From the NCBI RefSeq assembly GCF_900143255.1, contig NZ_FRDI01000009.1, forward strand, positions 1 through 64,000: DNA of 64,000 bases, in the 5' to 3' direction. Origin of the DNA: Desulfovibrio litoralis DSM 11393. Its GTDB lineage: Bacteria; Desulfobacterota; Desulfovibrionia; Desulfovibrionales; Desulfovibrionaceae. The position numbers and the translations under genes were made by a program. Shown one piece after another: positions 1-8,424 of this stretch. Each line of letters opens with the position of its first letter. The first letter of the stretch is position 1. The notes beneath the pieces were generated by a model that ran no database searches, was not told the DNA's origin, and saw only the letters and a program-made list of their open reading frames with translations.

Positions 1-2
1 CA

Positions 3-101
3 GTCGCTCCCCGTGCGGGAGCGTGGATTGAAACCCCGAGTTTGAGTGCATCGAGGTTGGCGGTTGGAATGTCGCTCCCCGTGCGGGAGCGTGGATTGAA
101 A
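3..101 (+). CRISPR. End of a type I-C-like CRISPR array (two repeats, one spacer)
   Basis: Two identical 31-base repeats lie at 3-33 and 71-101 around one 37-base spacer (34-70). Each repeat begins GTCGCTCCCCGTGCGGGAGC, with an internal hairpin, and ends GTGGATTGAAA, the form typical of subtype I-C arrays. In that subtype the GATTGAAA end points away from the leader, so this is the leader-distal end. The base after the first repeat is C and after the last is T, as expected if the true repeat is 32 bases with a decayed terminal copy. Leader, cas genes and most spacers would lie left of base 1 and are not visible. Subtype is inferred from the repeat alone. Confidence 0.9.
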
Positions 102-175
102 TCAGCTTTATTTATATTTTATCCTAACCTTTTTAAAAACTAAACCAAGTTAATCTAATAATATAACAGTAATAT

Positions 176-520
176 TTATCTGCTAACATTTTTAATTAAC
201 TTGGATACTCTATTGATAGCTTCAGCGGGATAGTTCTTGACCTCTTGAGTGGCTTGGCGTGTTTCTTGACTCGCTATCCTGATGGATTCTTGCAAGTCTT
301 TCAAAAGCTTGATCAATTCTGTGTTGCTCTTCAGCTTTTGCATCTCTTGTTGGCTCAAGAGGTTGACTCTCATTGCCAAAAGTTCCTCCTCGCTCATTTC
401 TGTATTCTTCGCTTGATTGTTTGTCTGGTTGCCAGCCTGATTGCCCACCTGATTGTGCGTTGGGCATGTTTTCTCCAAGCGTGCATCCGTCAATCCTCTT
501 GTCATTTCTAACTTGCTCAT
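176..520 (-). CDS. Small hydrophilic coiled-coil protein, unknown function
   Basis: This 114-residue protein belongs to no family I recognise. An AGAGGA ribosome-binding site sits 7 bases before the ATG, which supports translation. Residues about 22-40 form an Asn/Gln-rich stretch with repeated NQ pairs. Residues about 42-110 are charged and look helical, probably a coiled coil. There is no signal peptide, membrane segment or cysteine cluster. It lies between the CRISPR end and a broken gene, which suggests an accessory (phage, plasmid or defence-related) origin, but nothing in the protein shows its function. Confidence 0.55.
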   Translation of the reverse strand: MSKLEMTRGLTDARLEKTCPTHNQVGNQAGNQTNNQAKNTEMSEEELLAMRVNLLSQQEMQKLKSNTELIKLLKDLQESIRIASQETRQATQEVKNYPAEAINRVSKLIKNVSR

Positions 521-599
521 GCGTTAATCCTCTTTTTTGTAATGCGTTCCATGTGTAATTTTTGCCAAGGTCGCTACCTTTTAAAGCGACTTCATTTAG

Positions 600-995
600 G
601 CTATTGAATGGTGTAATTATGTAAAAGAGCTATATCCTGAACTAGCATCATCCATAGAACGATTCAGTTCAAATAGGGCTTTTAGGGATTTAAGAAATTC
701 ACGTGAACACAATGCTGCATTTGTAAAGAACGGCAAAGGCCGTTCAACATCTGCAACAGACAATTATGTTATTGAAGCTTACTATGACACAGGGGAATCA
801 CCAGGCAATGGGATTTCGGACGCAACGGGCACAATAGCGGCAGGAAATACGCTTTGGATTGGTGGACGTCTTGAAGTCAATGACGAAATAGAAAGAGCAG
901 AACAAATGCTTAAAAGTTTAATTCACTTTCGGGATATACAATTCCCGTTGTCTAGTGAACTCGGAGTAAATCATGGCAACCCTTCTGTAAGCTAA
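600..995 (+). pseudogene. Headless open frame, probable 3' remnant of a gene
   Basis: After the stop at 597-599 one frame stays open to the TAA at 993-995. It encodes about 131 residues of coding-like sequence, including YVIEAYYDTGE and TLWIGGRLEVND. No ATG, GTG or usable TTG start occurs in the first two thirds, and there is no ribosome-binding site. The simplest reading is the C-terminal part of a longer protein whose 5' end was lost. I do not recognise the family. A rare ATT start cannot be excluded. Its neighbours, the CRISPR end and a Fic gene, fit an eroding accessory region. Confidence 0.5.
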
Positions 996-1038
996 GCTAT
1001 TCTAAAACCTGTAAATCTTTTCTTTATAGCATTGCCTC

Positions 1039-2067
1039 TTATTCCTTTATACGTTCTACAAAAAAATTCCCCTTGTTCGTTAGCCTATAGCACTGCAAAC
1101 GGCTATTTGGTTTATCAGGCAGGGTCATTTCAATAAGCTTGGCGTTTAGGGCTGGCTTAATCCAATTTTCTGAAAAAGATTTACGATCACGCAGTCCAGC
1201 TATATCTTGTAGCTCTTTACGAGATAAGTTTTTGGGGTGTGCATTAGAGAGAATTTGTAAAATCTGTGCGACTTGTGGGGTGACTTGGGGGTTGACTTGA
1301 GGGGTAATGCTCAAAACAGCATCACGAATCATGGAAAGCATGAATTCAAGAAATGGTGTTACTTCACCCTGATTAGTGCTTTGTTGTAAAGCCTTGTAGT
1401 AATCTTGTTGGTGTGCATAAACAAGGCTTTCTACTGGAATGCGTAAAAAAATTGGGTTCCAATGAAATAAAATCAAAGTTTGCCAGAGTCTCCCTATACG
1501 TCCATTCCCATCAGCAAAAGGATGGATAAATTCAAATTCATAATGAAAAACAGAACTAGAAATCAGTGGGTGATGTTCAGTGGTTTGTAACCATTGAAAC
1601 AAATCTCCCATAAGAAAAGGCACACGGGCTGGAGGTGGTGCCATATGCAACACTTTACTTCCGCTCATTACACCAACACCGCCTTGACGGTGTTTACCAT
1701 GATCATCTAGCAGTCCAGCCATTAAAATATTGTGTGCTTGTAGTAAATCTTTCTCTTGCTTAGGGTTCCATTGTTCGAGGTGGTCGTATGCCAGAATAGC
1801 GTTGCGAGCTTCTTGAATTTCACGAGGTGGTGCAATAACATGTTGACCATCAAGAATCGCAGTAATTTGTTCTTCACTAAGTGTATTACCTTCGATAGCA
1901 AGCGAACCTTGAATTGTCCGAATGCGGTTTAGTCGACGCAAGCGAAGATCCAAAACATCATTTGTCTGTACTGAAATACGCCCCACAGCTTCGCTTATAT
2001 CTGCAATTAAATGTAGTATTGCAGAGGTGATTGTGAATGGAGGATTGTATATATTCTGTTTGGTCAT
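1039..2067 (-). CDS. Fic family protein (AMP-transferase) with inhibitory motif and C-terminal winged helix
   Basis: The 342-residue protein carries the Fic core HPFADGNGR at residues 182-190, whose histidine is catalytic in AMP or other NMP transfer to target hydroxyls. Upstream, SLAIEGN (residues 55-61) matches the S/T-x-x-x-E-G/N inhibitory helix of class II Fic proteins, so the enzyme is probably autoinhibited. Residues about 256-267 hold three PQV repeats as a linker, and residues 270-342 look like a winged-helix DNA-binding domain, as in many stand-alone bacterial Fic proteins. An AGAGG site lies 5 bases before the ATG. The target protein is unknown. It may be a stress or defence regulator, given the accessory setting. 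Confidence 0.92.
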   Translation of the reverse strand: MTKQNIYNPPFTITSAILHLIADISEAVGRISVQTNDVLDLRLRRLNRIRTIQGSLAIEGNTLSEEQITAILDGQHVIAPPREIQEARNAILAYDHLEQWNPKQEKDLLQAHNILMAGLLDDHGKHRQGGVGVMSGSKVLHMAPPPARVPFLMGDLFQWLQTTEHHPLISSSVFHYEFEFIHPFADGNGRIGRLWQTLILFHWNPIFLRIPVESLVYAHQQDYYKALQQSTNQGEVTPFLEFMLSMIRDAVLSITPQVNPQVTPQVAQILQILSNAHPKNLSRKELQDIAGLRDRKSFSENWIKPALNAKLIEMTLPDKPNSRLQCYRLTNKGNFFVERIKE

Positions 2068-2405
2068 GCGAACCTCTTAGTTTTAACAATTATTTTAGTG
2101 TATTGCGTGATAGTATCTAGATGAATTTCTTTGTGAAGACACTCCCAAAAACCAAAATAAAGGAAATTTACTTTGCCTGTAAAATGAACGGAGTTTTGCA
2201 ATGGTCTTTATTCTATTATAATAGCTTGGGGTATTTCGGTCAATTGTTTCCCTCTTCTAACTCCTCCTGCCATTCCTCAAAATATGCTTGTGGATATAAA
2301 AAGTATCCAAAGATTTTTGCACATATTTTCCAATAACGGAAGGTTCGCCGATTTGACTTTTGGGGCTGATTATGCTTTGCTTGGGGCATACGAAAGGAGT
2401 TGAAA
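2068..2405. other. Intergenic gap between fic and the DUF2971 gene
   Basis: These 338 bases separate two divergently transcribed genes, so they should contain promoters for both. The only clear element is the AAAGGAG ribosome-binding site at 2393-2399 belonging to the DUF2971 gene. Short open frames on both strands lack ribosome-binding sites and resemble nothing known. I see no terminator or RNA gene. Confidence 0.5.
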
Positions 2406-3281
2406 ATGGAACGAGAACTATTCAAACTACGAGAGCCTCTCCAAAAGCTACAAGCACACAGTGGCGAAGAGCCAGAGGTTGTGTATTACTATTGTTCCAC
2501 ATCAACTTTTATTAATATCGTGAAGAAACGCGAATTGTGGTTAACATCCACGGTAGATATGAATGATTCTCTTGATTCTCAGTGGATTAAAGGCATATTA
2601 GAACAATTCCATAAGGATTTTGCTCACTCTGCTGATTACCAAAAAGTATCCACATATTTTTCACGCTACATTTCCTCTGAATGTTTTCTTTGTTGCTTTT
2701 CTGCGGGACGTGATCTTTTAAGCCAGTGGCGTGCATATGCTGATGATGGAAAAGGTTTTGCGATTGGCGTCGACACCTCTGCTCTTAAGCAGCTCGGACG
2801 ATCTCGCATTGATTGTTTAGATGAAGGTATTATTGAGTTTGCTCCTGTTGTATATGATCAGGAACTACAAAAGAAGACGATTGAAGAAATTTACGCCAAG
2901 GTATGTGATTATGGTAAAAAATTTGGAATAAAAAATATAAAAGGCATTCAAGATCAAATCGCCTTAATTTTAAGATATCTGTCTATTATATTTAAGAATC
3001 ATGCCTTTTTAGAGGAGCAAGAATGGCGACTCGTGCAACGCGAATACCAAGATACCTGCTATCCCATGGCAATAAACAACTACTTGATTACAGAGCGTGA
3101 CTACAGAGCAACAAACAACGCCATTTCTCCATTTCATAAATTTTTATTTGATGAGAACTTTATTAAGGAAGTTGTAATTGGACCCAAGAACACTTCAAAA
3201 AGGTATCGAGTTGAAGATTTTTTGTGCGACAATAAGCATTCAGAAGTCTTTGTGTCTCAATCTTCTGCGTCTTATAGGTAA
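2406..3281 (+). CDS. DUF2971 family protein
   Basis: The protein is about 291 residues. It shows the pattern of DUF2971: an aromatic-rich N-terminus (YYYCSTSTFINIV, then RELWLTS and NDSLDSQW), a central CCFSAGRDLLSQWRAY followed by DGKGFAIG, and a later FLEEQEWRLV segment. The biochemical function of the family is not established; members often lie in accessory and defence-type regions. A TTG three codons upstream extends the frame, but AAAGGAG at 2393-2399 abuts that TTG, whereas it is 6 bases from the ATG at 2406, so the ATG is preferred. The gene is transcribed away from fic and has no obvious operon partner. Confidence 0.8.
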   Translation: MERELFKLREPLQKLQAHSGEEPEVVYYYCSTSTFINIVKKRELWLTSTVDMNDSLDSQWIKGILEQFHKDFAHSADYQKVSTYFSRYISSECFLCCFSAGRDLLSQWRAYADDGKGFAIGVDTSALKQLGRSRIDCLDEGIIEFAPVVYDQELQKKTIEEIYAKVCDYGKKFGIKNIKGIQDQIALILRYLSIIFKNHAFLEEQEWRLVQREYQDTCYPMAINNYLITERDYRATNNAISPFHKFLFDENFIKEVVIGPKNTSKRYRVEDFLCDNKHSEVFVSQSSASYR

Positions 3282-3587
3282 ACACCATGGCAATCTTCTG
3301 TTTTAAAACCGCAACAGTCTTATCAGCAACGTTGCTTGACGCTTATTAAGGCAAATACACGAACTTTTACAAAAAAAGCAGTTGTAATAAATTTCAATCA
3401 GAGCAAAACGACGGCGAAACTAAAAGACGTATTAATATTGTGTTTGACTGTGTTGACAAGCCGTTTGCACCTTGATAAAACAGTTTATATTTTTAACTTA
3501 GAAATACTGTTATTGGGTTTTGCGTCAAAAATGATAAGGGAACACTGTGTTTTCTAATGCTTAGCAGGTAGTTGTTGGGATTATATT
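3282..3587. other. Intergenic gap upstream of the hybrid kinase
   Basis: About 306 bases without a convincing gene. A 73-codon frame inside it starts with TTG, lacks a ribosome-binding site and encodes a low-complexity peptide, so I do not call it. The stretch probably carries the kinase promoter. Confidence 0.45.
3453..3481 (+). promoter_or_regulatory. Candidate sigma-70 promoter of the hybrid kinase gene
   Basis: A perfect TTGACA (-35) at 3453-3458 is followed after 17 bases by TAAAAC (-10, four of six consensus positions). It lies about 107 bases before the kinase ATG. Spacing and the -35 are good and the -10 is weak, so this is a plausible guess only. Confidence 0.35.
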
Positions 3588-6500
3588 ATGAGAAAAATGT
3601 TAGACCGCTGGCTTTTGGCGTTAGATTTGTTTTTTGCTCGCTATGGTCTTGGTATACGTGCAAAGCTTATTTTTCTTTTTGTTGTGATTAAAGTAGTCCC
3701 TTTGGTTTTACTTGCTCTTGTGGCGTGGTCTCAGGCTTGGAAACTCGGCGATCAACTAAGACAAAGCACTACGGAATTAACGACCAAAGCCAATGATGCT
3801 TTATCAAAAACCGGCGAAGTTGCGATAACTGATGCTGTTAAGGCCTTAGATAACCGGGCAAGAGAAGACATTGAGCGTATGTCAACCGATACCGCCATAC
3901 GTGTTGCAGATTTTTTATATGCACGAGACAGCGATATTTTATTTGTGGCAACTTTAGCCCCTAATTTAAACACATATCAAAATTATATAAATGCTCAAAA
4001 AAGCCCTGTTGTTGCCCAAGGTGAATGGCAACTTTCAGAAGATCAAAAAACTTGGATTCCGTTTAAAGAAAATGTTGAGTTTTTAGAAGTAAATTCATCT
4101 ATCAAAGAAAATTCCGTTAGTTTTAATTACAGAAAACCCGAAACTTATCGCTATGATCCCAAACCTTTATATCTTGAAATGAGCTTTGTTGACCTTAAGG
4201 GACAAGAAAAGGTTAAGGCGGTTAGCTCGTCGCAAATGGACGGTGAATTAAAAGATATTTCCAACCGTTTAAATACTTATGTGCGGGCTGAAACTTATTT
4301 TAATGATTTAAAAAAACTTAAGCCGGGTGAAATTTATGTTTCCGAAGTAATCGGAGAATATGTACGTTCTCGTGTTATCGGTATGTATACGCCTGATAAT
4401 GCCACTAAAGTCGGCGAAAGTTTTAAACCCGAAGCGTCGGCTTATGCGGGAAAAGAAAATCCGCTTGGTAAACGCTTTAAGGGGTTAATTCGTTGGGCAA
4501 CGCCGGTTGTAAAAGATGATAAAATCATTGGTTACGTTACCTTGGCGTTAGATCATGATCATTTAATGGAATTTACCGCCCATTTAATGCCGACTGATGA
4601 GCGTTATACCGAAATATCCGATGCGTCCGGCGGAAACTATGCCTTTATTTGGGATTATAAAGGACGCAATATTGTTCACCCTCGGCATTTTTCCATTGCC
4701 GGATATAACGCCGAAACAGGCGACCCCGAAATTCCTTGGCTTGAAGATAAAATATATGATCAATGGAAATCAAGCGGGCTTTCTTATGCCGATTTTATTC
4801 CTTCGGTGAAAACTTTTGATGAACAATCTAACAATAAAAAACCCTCAAAAGAATTAGCTAAAGAGGGTTTAGTCGGGCTTGATTGTCGTTATTTGAATTT
4901 TGCCCCACAGTGTACGGGGTGGTTTGACTTAACTCAAGACGGCGGTTCCGGATCTTTTCTTATTCTTTGGAGCGGTTTGTGGAAAATCAATACTGCTGCG
5001 ACTATTCCTTATTATACCGGGCGTTACGCCGAATCTAAAAGAGGCTTTGGTTTTGTTGCTATTGGTGCCGGCGTAGATGATTTTCATAAACCTGCCGTTA
5101 AGACAAAAGCCATTATTGACGGGCTTATCGATAAAAGCGATAAGGAACTTAAAACAATCGCAGATGAGGCAGAGACCACAATTGCTTCCAACTTGTTTGA
5201 AACAGCAAGCAGTCTGAGCGTATCCACCTTAATTATGTCTGTTTTGGTTGTTTTAGTGGCGATTTTTATGGCATCAGCCTTTACTCGCAGTATCACCAAA
5301 ATAATCAGAGGGGTTTCAAAATTTCGTTCGGGTGAGCGTAACTTTCGTTTTAACGCACCGGTTAAAGATGAACTTGGTGCTTTGGCAGATTCTTTTGATG
5401 ATATGGCAGACAGCATTGTTGACAGTGAACGTGGAGCTTTGATTATTACGGATATTGATAAGCTTATTCGCTATGCCAACCAAGAAAGCTTATTAATTAT
5501 GAATGCCACCTTGAATGAAGTCGTTGGTCAACCTTATGAAAAATTTAGTATTTTACCGTTAAATTCAAAATACTGCCCTGTTTCGGCTCTTTTAAACGGT
5601 TCTGATACCGAAATGTTTTATCATAGTGCTTCCGGCAGGTTTTATAAAGGTGTGGCAAGTTATCTTAAAGACAAAAACGGAAAAAATGCGGGATTTATCA
5701 TTAGTATTAACGATATTACCGAAATAGCCTTGGAACAAAAACAGATTGAAGAACAACGTGCTTTGTTGGATACCGTTTTTACGGCGACCCCTGATATTAT
5801 TTGGTATCAAGATCATCAAGGGCGTTATTTGGCGGTTAACCCTCGTTTTGCCTCATTAACCGGAAAAAATGTGGCAAAACTTATCGGGCTTAAAGCAGAA
5901 GACGTTTTCCCTTTTGATTTGGCTCAAAGTTTTAAAGAAAATGATCAACTGGCGATAAAAAATGGTAACCCCTTATATACAGAAGAAAAAATAGAGTTTG
6001 CTGACGGACACTATGAAACCGTCGATACGGTCAGAACGCCGATGTTTGACTCAACGGGAACTTTGGTCGGTCTTCTTGGTGTATCTCGTGATGTTTCCAA
6101 GCGTGTTCATGTCGAACATGCCTTGCGAGACGCCCAGCTTGAATTAAAAGATGCCGTGCTTGTTGCCAATAAAGCTAATGAATCCAAGAGTGAATTTTTA
6201 GCTCGAATGAGCCACGAGATTCGTACTCCGATGAATGCTATTATTGGAATGACCAGTATCACAAAACGTAAACTTGACGACCCTTTATCAAATATTGAGG
6301 CAATCGATAGTCATATCGCACAGATAGAAGTCTCTTCTCAACACCTTTTAGGTTTGATTAATGATATTCTTGACCTTTCCAAGATAGAGGCAGGCAAGAT
6401 TGTACTTGATGAAGACAGTTTTGACTTGCCAAAGCTTATTGAGGCGGTGGCGGATATTATTCGCCCTCGTTGTGTGGAAAAAAATATTGATTTTTGTATA

Positions 6501-7316
6501 GACGTTGCCACATTGCCTTGCTCAACTTATATCAGCGATTCATTGCGTCTGCGTCAGGTTTTGATTAATCTGTTGGGTAATGCCGTTAAGTTTACCGATG
6601 AATGTGGAAAAGTAAGCTTTTCGATAAAAGCAGGAGAACAACAAGACGGAATGGCGCCTATTACTTTTGCTGTTTCCGATACGGGGATAGGAATTAAGAA
6701 AGAAAACTTGGCAAGCTTGTTTGACCCGTTTGAACAAGGGCATGGACAAATTACCAGAAAATATGGCGGAACAGGACTAGGACTTTCTATCAGTAAACGT
6801 ATCGTCGACTTACTCGGCGGACAACTTCAGGTAGAAAGCGAAGAAGGCAGGGGCAGCACTTTTTCATTTACCATTCAGTTGCCAACTGCCCCAGACGAAC
6901 TTGTTGAAACAACGCAAGACTTACATAACGAAGCCTTAGAGGGAAAAAGAATTTTATTGGTTGATGATGTTGATGTAAACCGTTTGATTGTTATGGAACT
7001 TCTTGGTGAAGCAGGATTGGTGATTGATGAAGCCTCAAACGGGCTAGAAGCGATTGAAGCTTTTGAAGCTTCTTCTCTTGGTTATTATGATATTATTTTG
7101 ATGGACGTACAAATGCCGGAAATGGACGGTTACAGTGCGGCAAAAATGATTCGTAAGATGTCCAGACCCGATGCCGCCACTATTCCTATAGTCGCACTCA
7201 CAGCAAATGCATTTAAAGAAGATGTTGAAACCGCCTTAAAAAGCGGTATGAACGCACACCTTGCAAAGCCTATAGAATATGAACGCTTAATTGAAGTTTT
7301 GAAAACTTTATTGTAA
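3588..7316 (+). CDS. Large membrane-bound hybrid sensor histidine kinase with receiver domain
   Basis: The 1242-residue protein reads in order: a membrane segment near residues 28-50, a long extracytoplasmic sensor of about 490 residues with Cache-like features, a second membrane segment near 540-560, a HAMP region ending near DELGALADSFDDMADS, two PAS-like domains (about 610-720 and 725-850), a HisKA domain with MSHEIRTPMN (phospho-accepting His about 876), an HATPase_c domain with DTGIGI and GGTGLGLSI, and a C-terminal receiver with ILMDVQMPEMDG (Asp about 1173). It should autophosphorylate and relay phosphate to its own receiver. No phosphotransfer protein or separate regulator adjoins it. 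The ligand is unknown. Its last 111 bases are copied downstream at 7558-7668. Confidence 0.92.
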   Translation: MRKMLDRWLLALDLFFARYGLGIRAKLIFLFVVIKVVPLVLLALVAWSQAWKLGDQLRQSTTELTTKANDALSKTGEVAITDAVKALDNRAREDIERMSTDTAIRVADFLYARDSDILFVATLAPNLNTYQNYINAQKSPVVAQGEWQLSEDQKTWIPFKENVEFLEVNSSIKENSVSFNYRKPETYRYDPKPLYLEMSFVDLKGQEKVKAVSSSQMDGELKDISNRLNTYVRAETYFNDLKKLKPGEIYVSEVIGEYVRSRVIGMYTPDNATKVGESFKPEASAYAGKENPLGKRFKGLIRWATPVVKDDKIIGYVTLALDHDHLMEFTAHLMPTDERYTEISDASGGNYAFIWDYKGRNIVHPRHFSIAGYNAETGDPEIPWLEDKIYDQWKSSGLSYADFIPSVKTFDEQSNNKKPSKELAKEGLVGLDCRYLNFAPQCTGWFDLTQDGGSGSFLILWSGLWKINTAATIPYYTGRYAESKRGFGFVAIGAGVDDFHKPAVKTKAIIDGLIDKSDKELKTIADEAETTIASNLFETASSLSVSTLIMSVLVVLVAIFMASAFTRSITKIIRGVSKFRSGERNFRFNAPVKDELGALADSFDDMADSIVDSERGALIITDIDKLIRYANQESLLIMNATLNEVVGQPYEKFSILPLNSKYCPVSALLNGSDTEMFYHSASGRFYKGVASYLKDKNGKNAGFIISINDITEIALEQKQIEEQRALLDTVFTATPDIIWYQDHQGRYLAVNPRFASLTGKNVAKLIGLKAEDVFPFDLAQSFKENDQLAIKNGNPLYTEEKIEFADGHYETVDTVRTPMFDSTGTLVGLLGVSRDVSKRVHVEHALRDAQLELKDAVLVANKANESKSEFLARMSHEIRTPMNAIIGMTSITKRKLDDPLSNIEAIDSHIAQIEVSSQHLLGLINDILDLSKIEAGKIVLDEDSFDLPKLIEAVADIIRPRCVEKNIDFCIDVATLPCSTYISDSLRLRQVLINLLGNAVKFTDECGKVSFSIKAGEQQDGMAPITFAVSDTGIGIKKENLASLFDPFEQGHGQITRKYGGTGLGLSISKRIVDLLGGQLQVESEEGRGSTFSFTIQLPTAPDELVETTQDLHNEALEGKRILLVDDVDVNRLIVMELLGEAGLVIDEASNGLEAIEAFEASSLGYYDIILMDVQMPEMDGYSAAKMIRKMSRPDAATIPIVALTANAFKEDVETALKSGMNAHLAKPIEYERLIEVLKTLL

Positions 7317-7326
7317 AAAAATATTG
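7216..7326 (+). repeat. Source copy of the 111-bp kinase-tail direct repeat
   Basis: The last 101 bases of the kinase gene, including its TAA, plus 10 bases beyond are identical base for base to 7558-7668 (offset 342). Exact identity across coding sequence shows a recent segmental duplication. Confidence 0.95.
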
Positions 7327-7516
7327 AGCATAATTGCAGATAATTATAAAAATCGGCTATTTATATCTATACTTGTATTATGAGAGACAAGCTATTTAAA
7401 ACACGAATTTTTATTTTTTCTGTGAAATAAGTTTTTTGTGCTTTAGACGCTTTATGGTTTGTGTAAACAGACAACAAAGCGATGATAAAGAACGCAACGC
7501 AAAGTTTTGTAAGCTC

Positions 7517-7560
7517 TTTATTCTTTTGTTAAAGCAAGCCCATCGCCAAAAGCAGCTAAG
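7517..7560 (-). pseudogene. Tail remnant of a third lipoprotein gene copy
   Basis: These 44 bases match 8424-8467 with two mismatches. On the minus strand they read AAFGDGLALTKE and a stop, almost the same C-terminus as the lipoprotein gene at 8425-9045. The rest of the gene is missing; the homology stops where the kinase-tail copy begins. It is best read as the last fragment of a lost paralogue. Confidence 0.75.
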
Positions 7561-7668
7561 AAGATGTTGAAACCGCCTTAAAAAGCGGTATGAACGCACA
7601 CCTTGCAAAGCCTATAGAATATGAACGCTTAATTGAAGTTTTGAAAACTTTATTGTAAAAAAATATTG
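7558..7668 (+). repeat. Second copy of the kinase 3' end (111 bp, exact)
   Basis: Identical to 7216-7326. The copy contains the last 33 codons and stop of the kinase but no start, so it is non-functional as a gene. It ends in AAAAAAATATTG, shared by the kinase end and by the repeat that borders the lipoprotein genes, which could have been the recombination site. Confidence 0.95.
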
Positions 7669-7672
7669 CAAG
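7659..7672 (+). repeat. Border repeat AAAAATATTGCAAG, copy 1
   Basis: The 14-base sequence occurs here, at 8387-8400 and at 9135-9148, bordering both lipoprotein genes. Copies 1 and 2 extend to 21 identical bases (7659-7679 and 8387-8407). Confidence 0.8.
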
Positions 7673-7699
7673 TTAGATTTTGACACAGCTTGAATTTGA

Positions 7700-8320
7700 T
7701 TACTCTTTAATCAAAAGAAGCCCGTTTCCTACTGCGTCAGCCGCAAACATATCGTTAAAAAGATTAATTATGGCTTCGGAATAAGCTTTGTTGCTCATAG
7801 CACCTTTTAAGAGTTTAGTTCCTTGTGTGTTGGTGTATTGGATTTGATATTTATCGAGCAATTCAAGGTAAAGTTTTGAGCTCCAAGGTTGAGTTTCTTT
7901 TTTATCTATTGGAGCAGGTAGAAAAACTCTTAAGCCATCTTTGGTAATAAGTGCAGGGATAAGATAGTTTTTTGTTCGACCATCTGCCTGTTCAGACATT
8001 TCAATAAGCAAAGTATTTTCTTTTTTTAGGGCTTTAACTAAGACGTTTTGCCTTTCTCCCTTGTCGTCAGTAACAAAAAAAACATTGGCACTATCTTCTT
8101 TACGAGAGAAAACATATTTTTCTTTTTTGTTTTTATCGAAGACCAGAGCATATGTTCCTGAAATATCAGGTACTTTTTCTGCAAAAATGTTTAAAGCACT
8201 GGCTTTTTCTTGTTCTTTTAAAACAGGTTGCTCAGATTCAATAAAACAAGCCGTCAACAGCAACATAAAAGCCATTATTAAAATAAGTTGTAATTTTTTT
8301 AATAAAAAAGTGTTATTCAT
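7700..8320 (-). CDS. Lipoprotein, paralogue 1 of a tandem pair
   Basis: The 206-residue protein begins with a lipoprotein signal peptide: basic MNNTFLLKK, a hydrophobic stretch, and lipobox LLLTAC with the lipidated Cys about residue 25. It should be anchored in the inner or outer membrane facing the periplasm. A GAGGTGA site precedes the ATG. It is clearly paralogous to the gene at 8425-9045: both share FIESEQPVL or FVESDQHVL after the lipobox, a central SGTYALV or SGVYFSE, EENTLL-type strands, and an NLFNDMF C-terminal block. I do not recognise the family, and no enzymatic motif is visible. Function unknown. Confidence 0.8.
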   Translation of the reverse strand: MNNTFLLKKLQLILIMAFMLLLTACFIESEQPVLKEQEKASALNIFAEKVPDISGTYALVFDKNKKEKYVFSRKEDSANVFFVTDDKGERQNVLVKALKKENTLLIEMSEQADGRTKNYLIPALITKDGLRVFLPAPIDKKETQPWSSKLYLELLDKYQIQYTNTQGTKLLKGAMSNKAYSEAIINLFNDMFAADAVGNGLLLIKE

Positions 8321-8386
8321 GCTTCACCTCAAATATTGCTAAAAGTTTAAATGTTATTTTATATAAAAGATATTTTAATTAGTCTG

Positions 8387-8400
8387 AAAAATATTGCAAG
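8387..8400 (+). repeat. Border repeat AAAAATATTGCAAG, copy 2
   Basis: Identical to 7659-7672, located between the two lipoprotein genes. The distance of 728 bases equals one gene plus spacer, consistent with tandem duplication of a unit. Confidence 0.8.
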
Positions 8401-8424
8401 TTAGATTGTTAGGCATCTTAGTTT

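Larger units (their letters stand above)
7317..7699. other. Duplication scar between the kinase and lipoprotein genes
   Basis: This 383-base gap has no intact gene. It is a patchwork: about 190 bases of AT-rich unrecognised sequence, then 44 bases matching the 3' end of the lipoprotein gene at 8425 (7517-7560), then the 111-base kinase-tail copy (7558-7668), then AAAAATATTGCAAG, which recurs after each lipoprotein gene. The two copied pieces meet within the shared bases AAG at 7558-7560. Confidence 0.8.

Noticed and set aside
2121-2425. Short frames on both strands between fic and the DUF2971 gene
   Set aside because: No ribosome-binding sites and no recognisable motif; one overlaps the start of the DUF2971 gene on the opposite strand. 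The acidic C-terminus of the minus-strand frame is not enough.
3336-3557. A 73-codon frame before the hybrid kinase
   Set aside because: TTG start without a ribosome-binding site, low-complexity product, and it covers the likely promoter.
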